From Physcia stellaris (lineage: Eukaryota; Ascomycota; Lecanoromycetes; Caliciales; Physciaceae): a stretch of 64,000 bases of DNA. This document shows, piece by piece, positions 37,412 through 48,817 of this stretch (within the stretch, counting starts at the first letter, position 1; each line of letters opens with the position of its first letter). A model generated the notes under the pieces. That model ran no database searches. It worked only from the letters and a program-made list of their open reading frames with translations, and was not told the DNA's origin. The stretch lies in assembly GCA_018902385.1 (NCBI GenBank), contig JABSSW010000011.1:186001-250000 (forward strand). The letters run 5' to 3'. A program made the translations under genes and the position numbers.

Positions 37412-38488
37412 ATGGCTCCACCACGAAAAGACTGTAGGTTCCTTTACTGCACCTGGTCGCACACCAAATGCCATCTGTCACCAACCTCAAGCAGCACACT
37501 GACTAATCGAGTCTTTACTTCGCGCAGACGAAGAGGAGAGTGAGGAAGAGACCAGCTCAGGTTCAGAATCAGAAGAGTCCTCCTCACCAGCAGAGCCCGT
37601 CATACCGCGGCGACACAAATTCGATGATGAGGAAGATGAGAGTGACGTACGTAGCCCCCTTCCAGTCCCCCAGTGCTTCCTCACGGCACAGAAATGGCTC
37701 ACATTACCACTCCAGGCTCCCGAGGCTTGGGACGAAGCAGACGACTCCGAAGTCGAAGCCGAAAAGGCGAAGAAGGCCGCTGAAGCCAAAGCGAAAGCCG
37801 ACGCCGAAGCCGCCGCAAACAAGAAGACAAAAGCCGAGCGACTAGAAGAGCGGAGAATGGCGAACATGCGCAAGCAAATGGAGGAAGAAGAAAGCAGCGA
37901 AGAAGAGGACGAAGCCACCAAGCGCGCCCGTTTACGCAATACCGAGCAAGAAGCCGACCTCAAGCACGCCCAAGACCTATTCGGCAACGCCAATCTGGGC
38001 CTCAAAGATCGCTCGAAGCCTGTGGTCGTCGCTGACCCTAAGGATCCCAATAACGCCGTCGACCTTGCATCGTTTCCCCTCTTCAACCCCAACACAAAGG
38101 ACCAATTTCTCAAGCTACGCGAGACTCTCGTGCCGATCCTCGCCGCTAATGCAAAGAAAGCACAATATACGCTCTTTATGCAGGAGTTCACAAAGCAAAT
38201 CGTCAAAGACCTGCCGAGCGATCAAATCAAGAAGATCGCCAGTGGGCTGACGACGCTGTCGAACGAGAAGATGAAGGAGGAAAAAGCGGCCGAGAAAGGC
38301 GGGAAGAAGACCAAGGCGGCGAAGAGCAAAGTCGCGTTGGTAGCGAACAGGGACACCAGTTATAGAGCTGACACGACGAGTTATGGGGATGGCTTGGATG
38401 AGTGAGTATCCCATACTTCTAAGGAGGAGGAAGAAGAAAACGAGAGGCGAGTGCTGACGAGGTGTCTAGCGATGATGACTTTATGTGA
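37412..38488 (+). CDS. hcr1: translation initiation factor eIF3 subunit j (Hcr1)
   Basis: Loosely bound eIF3 subunit acting in 40S scanning and ribosome recycling. Four exons: 37412-37433, 37528-37646, 37716-38401 and 38470-38488 (introns 94, 69 and 68 bp), 281 residues. The start MAPPRKDY was preferred over an in-frame ATG at 37397. Acidic N-terminus (EEESEEETSSGSESEES), then APEAWDEADDSEVEAEKAK, a Lys/Ala/Glu helix, and the conserved C-terminal core DLASFPLFNPNTKDQFLKLR, IVKDLPSDQIKKIASGLTTL. The six-codon last exon gives the acidic end DDDDFM, typical for eIF3j. Confidence 0.93.
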
Positions 38489-39075
38489 AACGAGATTGCA
38501 TGGGAGGTTATTCTCAGTTTCTATGGAGCACCTGATCCCGCAGCCTGATTACAGTACCCCAAATATCCCACCGCCAGGACCGCCCGCTCGGGCTTTGTCG
38601 ACCAAAAGAATGCCTTTTCTCGAAAAGGGAGGCAGGTGGCTCGTGACTAGGCAATGGTGCTTGAGCGGACTGCATGCATGAAGGATTGGGGCACGAAGGG
38701 GCGGTCACTGCTTCGGGCGTTGGGGATCTCCCTCCACCGTATCTTTGGACATGGATCTGCAATTACCCACCAGTAGTGCAGCTGATCGTCGAGTAGCTCC
38801 GACAGGTATATATAGAGGTGTTCCGAACGCTTGAGCAAGATGACTAGACTACGATCCCTAATTCCTGGAGCAGCGTTGGGCTATTGTGTCTCTTCTTTCC
38901 CGTGGGATGACTTCAATCTAGCCAATGAAATGATGTGATGTGATGTGAAGTGAGTACAGCTAGGTAAGTGATGCTGACACTGTGCAGGATCAGCAGGCAA
39001 ATGGGGATTGCATTGGGATCATGCGAATGTCATGCTATTTGTTTTTTGCTATCTACCTATAGTCAAAGTACCGGT
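38489..39075. other. intergenic before MITE copy C
   Basis: 587 bp; a short GATGT microsatellite-like run near 38932-38950. No gene. Confidence 0.4.
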
Positions 39076-39307
39076 CTATCCCATGGTCTGGTAGTAAGTG
39101 GTGCTAATTTTTATGATACACCGACAGATCAGCGATTACCCGGCTTGGGACGAAATCAGAAGATGATGTTGTATTCATGTCATTTTCACATCATTTTCAT
39201 GCCGTCTTCATATGCCTTGTGCCAAACACGGGTGAACGTGTCATCATATTGGGTGTATGGATGGCGACGCATGGGAGGCCAGATAGCACCACACCAGAAT
39301 GGGATAG
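39076..39307. mobile_element. MITE copy C (232 bp), same orientation as A
   Basis: Left end TA + TCCCATGGTCTGGTAGTAAG, right end CACACCAGAATGGGA + TA (two bases lost inside the right repeat). Closely matches copy A throughout. It lies between the eIF3j and RAD16 3' ends, where insertion would be harmless. Confidence 0.82.
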
Positions 39308-39535
39308 TTGGAGCACCGGTCTATATGTATTGAATTTTTGAATTTTGAGTTGGATGCTTAACAGCACAACTCGCTTAGTGGCAGCAGCGTAGAAAAAAGC
39401 CATGTAGCAGGCAAGCGAATCTAATGGACCGCTAAAAATGCTCATGACCATCGCAATACCTTTAGTTACTGTTCTCACCACGAGCAAGTCAAGCAGCAAC
39501 AAGCAAACTACCACGATAGAGCTAGCACGCGTCCC

Positions 39536-42500
39536 CTAACTGCCCCTAAATAAGAACTGCATGTCCTCTGGGGTAAGCTTCTCCATCGCGACCTGGTCGT
39601 TATTGATAGTGCCATTGATCATGTTAGCTTTCTTCTCCTGTAGCATGACCATACGGCTCTCGACCGAGTCCTCGATGCAGAGACGAGTGATGACGCAGGG
39701 ACGTTTCTGGCCAATACGATGGCAGCGGTCAGCGGATTGCCACTCGGCGGCGGGATTCCACCATCTATTCGGCAGTGTTAGCTGAGCTTTTAGTTGGCGT
39801 GGGAAGCTTGAGAGAGGCTTACGGATCAATGATGAAGACTCTCGATGCTTCGGTCAAATTCAGAGCTACACCCCCAGCTTTGAGGGAAACGAGGAAGACT
39901 TCGACGTCTGTATTGTTCATGAAGTACTCAATCGAACGCTGGCGTTGAGCTGGACTCATGCTACCGTCCAGCATAACGGTCTTGAAGCCGGCACGACGAA
40001 GGCGCCATTCTACCAACTGCAACATGGAGGTAAATTGAGAAAACACGATCGACTTGTGGGTCTGCTTCTGACTCCGGAGCTTGTAGAGGTCGTAAACCAG
40101 CATCTCAATCTTCGTGGAAGAAGTCCAGTCTTCCATTTTGATACGGTTGATGATGGAGTTCTTCTTCACGTGTTCCTCGTCTTGCTCAATATCTGGCTGG
40201 TCGAAGTCGATGGCCAAGGCTATGTGGCAGCGTGGGCAGTCTGGGGTCTCGTTCTCAAAGGATCTGACGTAGTCTTTTGCGCATTTGCGGCAAAATTCGT
40301 GATGGCAGCGTGAGCGGATGGGCTCTTCTGCTGTCTCATCACAAATGCTGCAAATCAGCACATTTTGGCCCCCTTCGGCATGCTTCTTTAGGATCAAATC
40401 GGGATGATTGGCGACTTGCCTCATCTGCATAATGAGACCGAAGATGTTGGCATAGTTATTCAACATAACACCGCGGCTGACGTAGGTATCGAAGGTTCTG
40501 GTAGTGTTCGACATAATGCTTGATGAGAAATCGCGTTCGATTTCTCCAAAGAACTCATTGTGAATGATGACTTCCTTAGGAGGAAGTTCCATTGACGCAG
40601 TGTGATCACGCTTCATGCGTCTCAACATTATACGGTCAGTGACGAGTCGTAGCTTACCAAGAGCTTCTCGACGCAGCTCGTCGTCGCCTTGCTGAGTGAT
40701 TGGATTGAGCAATTCCTGGTTGAAGATTGAGACGTGCTGAAATCCGCTGTGGTTGCAATGCTCGCATTTCTTTGCCTCATTCTGAGCCCAATGAAGTTCT
40801 GCACATTTGCACTGCTTGCAGAAATAGCAGGCAAATGGCTTGATCTGGAGAAACCTCAGAAGGGAGAAGAATTCGCCAATACGGTTTTGAACTGGAGTGC
40901 CAGATAAGCACCACTTGAAATCTGCTTTGAGAGCAAAGCACGCTTTTGCCACGCCAGTAGTACGAGACTTGATGTTATGAGCTTCATCAAGGATGAGCCT
41001 ATGGTACTGGATGGCGTGAATTTTGCTGTTCTCCTTGATCAGACCGTCGTCACGCTTCCATCCCTTGGATTCCTTTCGATAGATTGACTCAAGTCCGGAG
41101 TAAGATATCATGATGACATCGAAGCCCCTGAGCTCGTTTAGCTTCATATTTTTGACCTTCGGATTGGTGTTGTGGTAGATGAGCACTTTGAGCTTGCCAT
41201 TTGTATACTCGTTGATCTCGTTCTGCCACTGCATCAGAGCTACAGGAGGCTGTTTCATGATCAGCGAGAGTCTTGAACACGACAAGACGAGATACATACC
41301 ACAACGACCAAGGTAGGCTCTTTTGCTGGATAATCGGACATGATCAATGATACGGCCTGAATGGTCTTACCCATTCCCATCTCATCTCCTAGCAAGCCAC
41401 CGCCCCATTGGGACTTCTCTTGGCGTATCATCCAGTCTAGACCCTCAAGCTGGAATGATTTGAGCTTCCGCGTGATGGCTTCCGGCTGCTTCGCCTGTGT
41501 GGGCACAAGAGTTGCAACATTTTTTAGATCATCCCACATAGTAACAATTTCTGGGTGGGCCCTTTCTAGCTTCGCGCGTTCCCTAGCAGCCTACAGCTAA
41601 TTAGTTTCAGTTCACAACAATTTAAAATCTATGACTTACTCGGTAGTTTAGACCGGCAATACGACGACGCCTCCAGTTTTCCTGACGCCCAGCTACAGCA
41701 GCGGCATTACCTCGCCCAGCCCTGCGACCACGTCGGCGGGCCGAATTCGAGGGTGCAGCCTGTTCTGCATCTGGCATGGTTGAGTCTAAACTCGCTACAG
41801 CTGCAGCTATTGTAGGAACTTCCTCGTTGTCTGAGCCAGATTCAGATCCGTCATCCAAGTCGTCGGAGTTGAGCTCGTCAAATTCAGAGACACTCTCATC
41901 CTCGGAATCCTCAATGTGTAGTGTCGAGATGGTTTTCTTCGCACTATCGCGAGCTGAACGAGATGGAAGAATTGCCCGTCCCGCAGGCTTCGACTTTCTA
42001 CCCTTCAAGTTGATTTCATCATCGAAGGATTCGTTTCCAGACAGGTCTGACAGCATCGAATCGTCAGAGTCGTTCACTACAGAGAGCCGACTCTTTTTGG
42101 TGGGCTTATTAGCGTGTATATCGTCGTACTCTTCCGCTTGTAGAGCTTGCGCAAGTCGAGCATCGGCATCAATATCATCCATGACCTGTCTCTTACGCTT
42201 ACCAGCTGATATCATGTTTACATCCTTCATCGAGATTTCGGCGGGTGTCGCAGCTGTACTTGTGCCCGGCGTGTCGTAGTCGGCAGAGTGGTCTCTTGTA
42301 CTAGATAAAATCGAATCCAGAGAGGATGGGCTCTGAGATGAAGGTACACGTCTTCGACCAGCAGTAGAAACCACGGGAGTAGTCGAGGGTATAGCGACTG
42401 CTTTGAGGACTTTCTTGGCCGGTTGCCCCTTGGAGGACCGTTTAGCTACCAAGGGATCTTCATCAGACGAAGAGCCTCTTGGTGAATTCATAACATCATC

Positions 42501-42715
42501 TGAATCATCGTCACTGGCTTCTTTCTTGGTTTCAATTGATTTGCGTGGTCGACCACGACGTGATAGTTTTGGGGTGCTTTGATGTGTAGAGCCTCCTTTC
42601 ATCACTGACAATATTGTAAGTCCAGTGATACTGATCCTGAAAGCACAAACTCACCAGCACTCAAAGATGAGTTGACCCTCCCTGTCTTAGTGGCTGCTGC
42701 CTTGGGTCGAGCCAT
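39536..42715 (-). CDS. rad16: RAD16-type SNF2 helicase/RING E3 of global-genome repair
   Basis: DNA-dependent ATPase and RING protein that with Rad7 recognises lesions in silent chromatin (global-genome nucleotide excision repair). Five exons: 42655-42715, 41640-42604, 41300-41590, 39823-41249 and 39536-39764 (introns 49-58 bp), 990 residues. N-terminal 340 residues are acidic/basic and disordered. Helicase motif I is [12 protein letters not shown], motif [12 protein letters not shown], motif [13 protein letters not shown]. The Rad16-specific Cys cluster CYFCKQCKC...CEHC sits between the lobes, followed by the C3HC4 [15 protein letters not shown]...CPRCH. The second lobe has [28 protein letters not shown] and ADRCHRIGQ. 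Exon 3 joins to exon 4 as [12 protein letters not shown], as in yeast Rad16. Divergent from RAD7. Confidence 0.96.
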
Positions 42716-43171
42716 AGTTCACAGAATACAATGAACTGAAACCCCCCTTACGAGAATAGATGAAATACTAATACCTCCGTGCAAGGCCGATGTGTAGAAA
42801 AGCAACCAAAAGTTCAATCACGCTCGCTTGATGTGTGAAGTACAGTGAGAGAAAGCAATCGACGTTACATCAGTAGTACAAAGGTACAAGAACAACAAAA
42901 AAGTAGAGAATTGAAGTGTTGTGTGGTCGGGCCGTGGGTGAGGATCGGGTGTTTGGTGGCAAAATCCAGGGGCGCGTCGAACTGGTACGTGATTTGACGC
43001 GCGCTGTGGTCTAAAGTGCTTGCAGATCACTTTCATCCACTCATCGCCAAACTAGACATACAGGGTAAAACCACCGTTCCCTCTACTTATTCCAAGATCA
43101 CTGTAGATAGCTTTGGTAAATACTTCACTACTCGCCTCACTTTCACTTACAGCTGGTGTCCTCAGTCAAAC
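42716..43171. promoter_or_regulatory. bidirectional promoter region of rad16 and rad7
   Basis: 456 bp between the two start codons. It must hold both promoters and both leaders. I can point to no particular factor-binding motif with confidence. Confidence 0.55.
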
Positions 43172-45240
43172 ATGTAAGCACTTTGCCTCCAAATTCATGG
43201 TGGATGATACTGATAGAAGGATAGGTCTGGACGTCGGTCTTCAAATAATCGAATCAGAGGCCCGTAAGTCGATCTGACCCCAAGCCAGTCACCATTGTGC
43301 AAATTGATGATATCTTCACAGTCAATCTGCCCTCACTGATTTCCTTGCTGTAAGAGCCCTCCTTAAAACCTATCCTTGAGCCGGATTCTGATTGAATTTA
43401 GTCAAACAACATCTCTGCAGCGCAAATTAGCGCCGATTATGAGCGCCGTCGTCGAGAAGCCCAAGAGGCTGCCGAGCGAGAGGGTGCTGCGAATGCAGCT
43501 GAGGTGGCAGAAGATGAACCCCAAGAAGAACGCGTAGAGACTGCTGCGCAGAAGAAGAAGCGCAAGAGGCAGCAAGAGCAGACCCTCGCCAAGATAAAGA
43601 AGGGCAAGGGCAAGAAGTGGAAGAAAAATGAGGATGGTGAGCCTGAGGACGAGGATGATGATGCAACATGGGACATGTACACCAAGAAGACCCCTTTGCC
43701 CGGCCAGTTAGAGAATTGCGAGCTCTGTGACAAGCGCTTTACAGTCACCCCTTATAGCAAGACTGGTCCAGATGGCGGGCTTCTATGCACGAAGTGCTCC
43801 AAGGAGCAAGAAACCGCGAGGAAGAAGGAAGCAAAGCCAAAGAAGCAGCCCCCGAGTCGGGATAAGAGAAGGCAGACTCAGAGTAATCTACTCGATGGCA
43901 TCGTGCTAGATGGCGCGAAGTCTTTAGAGCAGATGTGCATTGAGGTAGGATGAATAACCATCCGAGTCCTTGTAGCGTTACTGACACTATTATAGAAAGT
44001 GGCAGATAATATTCGCGACGTCGAGGAGTTTGGCGACCTTCCGAAGTCACTCCTCAATCGATTGAGCCAGATACTTTCTAAGAGGCGTGTGATTACATCT
44101 CGCACCCTCGACCTCTTTCTTCGCCCCGACTACGACACTATAGATGTCTACGACTGTGGAAGTATGATGCGCCTTAATACTATTTAGCGATGTATGCTGA
44201 CCGTCACAGAACTTGAGACCGATGACTATATCAAAATGTTCGCCGTCGTGCCGAAAGCTCAGAACGTCAACCTACGAAACGCAGGTCAACTTAAAGACGA
44301 AGTCATTGACTACATCGTCGAGCGTCATGTACCACTCAAGAACCTGCAACTCGAAGCCGCCAACTTAGTAACGAACGATGGCTGGACGAAATTCTTCTCG
44401 GACCGCGGTCAACATCTCGAGTTCCTCAAACTTACCTGGCTAGACTACTCTATGGATGATGAAACTTTCCTGCATCTTATCTCCAACTGTCCCAATCTCA
44501 AACGCCTCAAGGTCAAGAAATGCTTCCGCCTCACAGACCCATCATTAAGCGCCATCTCGAACCTTCACAACCTGGAGCATCTTTCTCTCCGCTTCCCAGC
44601 TCCAACCACATCCCCTCCCCTGCGCGACCTCATCACCTCCATCGGTGCAAACCTCCGCACGCTCTCCCTCGAATCGTTCGAAGAAGCAGACGACGAAGTC
44701 CTCTCCACCATCCACAACACCTGCACCCAACTCTCCAAATTCCGTCTTTGCGAAAACGACCTCTGCACCGACGCCGGCTTCGTCTCCTTATTCAACAACT
44801 GGAATAACCCAGCCCTCTCATTTATCGACCTCTCCAGCAACCGCTCAATAGACTACACCCAGCCCGACGGCCCCGAAGACCCCACCGGTCTCGCCTCCGC
44901 GGGCTTCGAAGCGCTGATGGCACATTCCGGCTCCCGCCTCGAACGTCTCGACATCGCTTCCTGCCGACACATCGAGTACGACGCCTACTCACGCGTCTTC
45001 GATGGCAAGAAGGAGTACCCCTTCCTTCGAGACATCAACATCTCGTTCTTGACCAGGATCGATACTACGATCATCGCAGGGATCTTCAGGAGCTGTCCTG
45101 CCGTGAAGAAAGTCACCGCTTTTGGGTGCTTTAATGTTGTCGATGTCAAAGTGCCCAAGGGGGTGGCGCTGATTGGGGTGCCGAATGCGCAGGATTCGAT
45201 TGTGCAGGAAGGGGAGATGGAGATGGATTGGATGATTTGA
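43172..45240 (+). CDS. rad7: RAD7-type leucine-rich-repeat repair protein
   Basis: Partner of Rad16 in the global-genome repair complex; LRR protein. Six exons: 43172-43173, 43225-43263, 43322-43349, 43402-43944, 43996-44161 and 44210-45240, 602 residues. The first coding exon holds only AT of the start codon; the G comes from the next exon, giving MSGRRSSNNRIRGPQSALTD, the expected Rad7 N-terminus. It continues FLASNNISAAQISADYERRR, a CELC...CTKC zinc pair (LENCELCDKRF, LLCTKCSKE), SLEQMCIEKVADNIRDVEEF, then the N-cap RTLDLFLRPDYDTIDVYDC and at least eight LRRs (LKRLKVKKCFRLTDPSLSAI, RLERLDIASCRHI). The last LRRs and the acidic end EMEMDWMI complete it. Confidence 0.95.
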
Positions 45241-46324
45241 GATCGTGACACGCGGAGATTGCGATAAGCAGCTCCCGAGTGCTCATGCATGGAGAAATGA
45301 TGCAGATGATTATGATATCGAGAGGCTTTCTCGTGCTTGGTCTAGTAGCCATCTAGGGCCTTGCTTAGATAGCTGAGGGAAAAGCTCCGAGGTCCTTTCC
45401 AGAAACTACATGTACATTTATATGGCTCCTCAGCATGGAGAAAGCGAGATGGAACTGCATGGCTAGATAGCACTATCGAGACAGCTACAGCGTTGACCAA
45501 AGAGCTATTGATTCTCTATCTGCTATCTTGTATATTAAGGTACTTGATGAAGGGCTTCCAATTCTGCCGGGATCTCACACCGCCATTCCAAAAACCGTAT
45601 ATATTTGGTATGTTCAGGCCAAAAGATCCTGGGATCAAAAACGGAAGAGAATAATATTTGATTGATCACCTTGAAAACTTGATTGGCCACTACGAGGCGG
45701 AAGAAAATACTCATGGGCATTGAAAAGTGGGTGCTATTCCCTGGACCTTACCAGTGTTGGCGATCTGAAGTTACTCAACAGAGTGTAAGGCGAAGGGAAA
45801 ACAGACGTTTGGGAATGGGAAGCCATAAATTATACCTACTGACATTGACAAAACACCGGTTGTTGATGTTTGACGGACCGGTAGAAGGAAGCCAGTGGAA
45901 GCATTGGAGATAGTGCATGTGAAGATTAGCAGAGACGGGAAGGCACAGAGCAGGTTCGCAGAGGAGAACAAGACGCTCGTGCCCATGGTAGAGACTGATT
46001 TTGCATTGCGCTACCTATGTGTAAGAGCTAGTCCTCTCGCAAAGACGGAGATCGCACCGCCAAAGTCAAGGCTCCGAAATAGACAAGTCTGCAGTCAAGC
46101 CGATTGAGCTGACCACATAGCTGACCATACACCATCGACGTCTACCTTTCGCAACAGAAGGGGAAAAAATCCAGTGAATCAGGGGGGGATCTTTCGCAGG
46201 CTAAAAGGAAAAACTTGTTCATATACCAATCCTCGATCCTTCCACCAGCCTGATCGTTTGATTTGTCAAGGCGTCGTCAAACGGGTCCTTACGGGAATCG
46301 GTGGATGACAGCAGAACTGAATAT
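45241..46324. other. intergenic between rad7 and the 14-3-3 gene
   Basis: 1.1 kb between convergent genes. Short domain-less frames only. Confidence 0.4.
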
Positions 46325-47652
46325 TTAGGATTCGGTGGGACGAGGAGCCTCCGCCGGGGCTTCGGTTGACGCAGGGGCATCAGCCTTCGGCTCCGCCGCT
46401 GGTGCCTTCTCACCCTCCTTAGCTGCATCACCGGATGCAGCAGCTTCACCGTCACCGCCATCGGATGAGGTCCAAAGCGTGAGGTTATCACGCAGGAGTT
46501 GCATGATGAGAGTGCTGTCCCGGTAGGATTCTTCCGAGAGCGAGTCGAGCTCGGCGATTGCATCATCAAATGCCTGCTTGGCCAAATGGCACGCACGATC
46601 CGGGGAATTCAGGATCTCGTAGTAGAAAACCGAGAAATTGAGAGCGAGGCCGAGACGGATAGGGTGAGTAGGTGTCAGCTCCGTCTGGGCTACATCGGTA
46701 GCGTTCTGCCAATGGTCAGTTCTCTTCAATTACCCAGCTCCGGCGTTTCTTACCTTGTACGCCTCATGGGCAGCAGTGGCAGCGGTTTTACGCTTCTCGC
46801 CCGAAGCGAATTCTGCAAGGTAACGGTGATAATCCCCTTTCCTGAATGTCGAGGCATGTCAGTATCTTGTGATTGAATATCGCGCTAAGTGGGTTCATCG
46901 ACATACATCTTGTGATAGAAGACTTTAGATTCTCCTGACTCGGCCTTGGGGATTAGAGACTCGTCCAACACGTTAAGCACGTCTTGGCAGACTTGCTCGA
47001 GCTCAGTCTCGATCTTCTGGCGGTAGTCTCGAATGGTGCCAACGTGCTTGTCTGAGCCTTTGGATTCTTCTTTTTGTTCGATGGATGAGATTATACGCCA
47101 GGATGCACGCCGAGTGCCAACCACATTCTTGTAGGCGACAGATAACAGATTTCGCTCATCGACTGTGAGCTCGCCTCCAATCTAGGATTCCAGGGTTAGA
47201 AAAACTGGTGATGCCATCCGGTATCTAGTGGATTGCTTCATAGGGGATGCAGCAGGCTACCGTACCTTCGCGACTTCCTGCGAGAAGTTAGCATGGCCCT
47301 TCACATTACGCTATCGTCTAACCAACCTTCATATACGTAACCATCTCTGTAGAACCGGTAATTAGCACTAGCCCCAGGGGTGATCTTGATACGGAGCTTG
47401 TAGCGGCTTACCATCGTAGCGCTCGGCCTGCTCGCACAGCCTCGCTAGGAACGTCTTGCTGCGTGGAGGTCAATACGGCGAACACTCGATAAGAGACTCG
47501 GTGTACACACCTCTCGCGCTAGAAGAAGAAGGTACGGGGTCAGCAAATTTGTTTTCAAATGCATTGAGCAAGCCCTGGCATCCACACCGGCCATGTGTGG
47601 CCGGGTGACGTTTTGCCCGGTAGGCGCGTGATTGACTTACTTCGGTTGTCAT
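46325..47652 (-). CDS. bmh1: 14-3-3 protein
   Basis: Phosphoserine-binding adaptor dimer. Eight exons: 47641-47652, 47511-47518, 47412-47458, 47327-47346, 47266-47277, 46907-47181, 46754-46841 and 46325-46705, 280 residues. Exon 2 is 8 nt (CGCGAGAG) and exon 5 is 12 nt (encoding EVAK); the joined start reads [20 protein letters not shown], then YDEMVTYMKEVAKIGGELTV, which is the standard 14-3-3 beginning. Ligand-binding residues are present in [53 protein letters not shown] and [13 protein letters not shown]. The C-terminal tail is Ala/Pro/Glu-rich and variable, as usual. The first five exons fit within about 390 bp. Confidence 0.95.
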
Positions 47653-48817
47653 ATTCGCACTGGATAAGGATGATTGTCGAGGATGTTGAACAGGTCAAAG
47701 CAAGGATGGGCGCCAAAGGTTTGGAGGATTGATGGTGTGTGATCGGGGGTTGAATGTGGTGATGATTCTTGGGGGAGAGTGTGAGTTTGAAGTTCGAGTG
47801 AAGAGGACCAGCAGATTAAACAGCGGGAGATTTAGCCCGGGAAGGAATAGCCTGTGATGCCTTTATGCGACTCTCTCTCGGGGTCGCTTCACCTGATCAT
47901 AACAAAAACATCAAGTGAGATGGTGAATTGCAAGTATACCTGTTGCTATCCAATGATTCTGTTGATTTCTATCTTATAGCATTGGCCGGGAAACGCACCT
48001 CTGTTCCCATTCGGCTCGTGAATGATGAGGCCCCAATACTGTCTACGTTGTGCCCAATATCTATTTTGAAACTGAACCTGGTACACCTTTTCATACAGAT
48101 CTCAAGTTCATATATTGATGGATGTATCCCACAGGTGTTAACATATACAGCAATCGTCAGGAACAACTTATGCTCAGCCCATCTTCATCATATTGAAGAC
48201 GCCAGACGATTACAACAGTAGTTAGCATTTAGTCCATGATCTACAATGAGCAAATCGCACGTCTTTGTGACAGCATACCCAGACTGGAATATGATCTGAT
48301 CAGATGGAGCTAGCTAGCCTGTATCTTGTAGAGGAGATGCATGATATCTTCTCCAGGGTGTTATCATACCTGGGATCAATCATTCCTCCCTCATGCGATG
48401 GTAGTTGTTATCTTCACCCACACTGCTCTCCGACTATGGAAGATCATCAGGTAATGAACATAAATTACTATCTCCCACCGAGATGATAGAGGTTGTCATT
48501 CATTATTTCCATCTCCCTCTACTTCAGTCCAGCCACGTGCGACGGCGGAAGAGCGGGTATCGACGCGGCTCTGCCCAGCCTTACGAGCCAAGCGTCTAAG
48601 GGTTCGATGACAAACTGCCGTTTTGGGAAAGTTGAGGACACGTTTGGATTTCATGGATTCTCACATATATCCCCTCGATGTCTTTAAACATCTGTCTAAT
48701 CAGATGCTGGATCACCATACATCAAATCTACCGACCATCGCTTGAGGCGCCTTCACAAGATCCTTATAAACAAGGCCGAGCTTCCATCCAGAATAAATCC
48801 TAGAAAGCGGAAGCAAC
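47653..48817. other. divergent intergenic region, 14-3-3 and SERCA promoters
   Basis: 1.17 kb. No gene supported; 47653-47900 is probably 14-3-3 leader and promoter, 48500-48817 the SERCA leader. Confidence 0.4.

Noticed and set aside
37487-38206. 239-codon Ser/Ala/Leu-rich ORF antisense to eIF3j
   Set aside because: Shadow of the acidic, Lys/Ala-rich coding strand of eIF3j.
41776-42279. Ser-rich plus-strand ORF inside RAD16
   Set aside because: Antisense shadow of the acidic N-terminus of Rad16.
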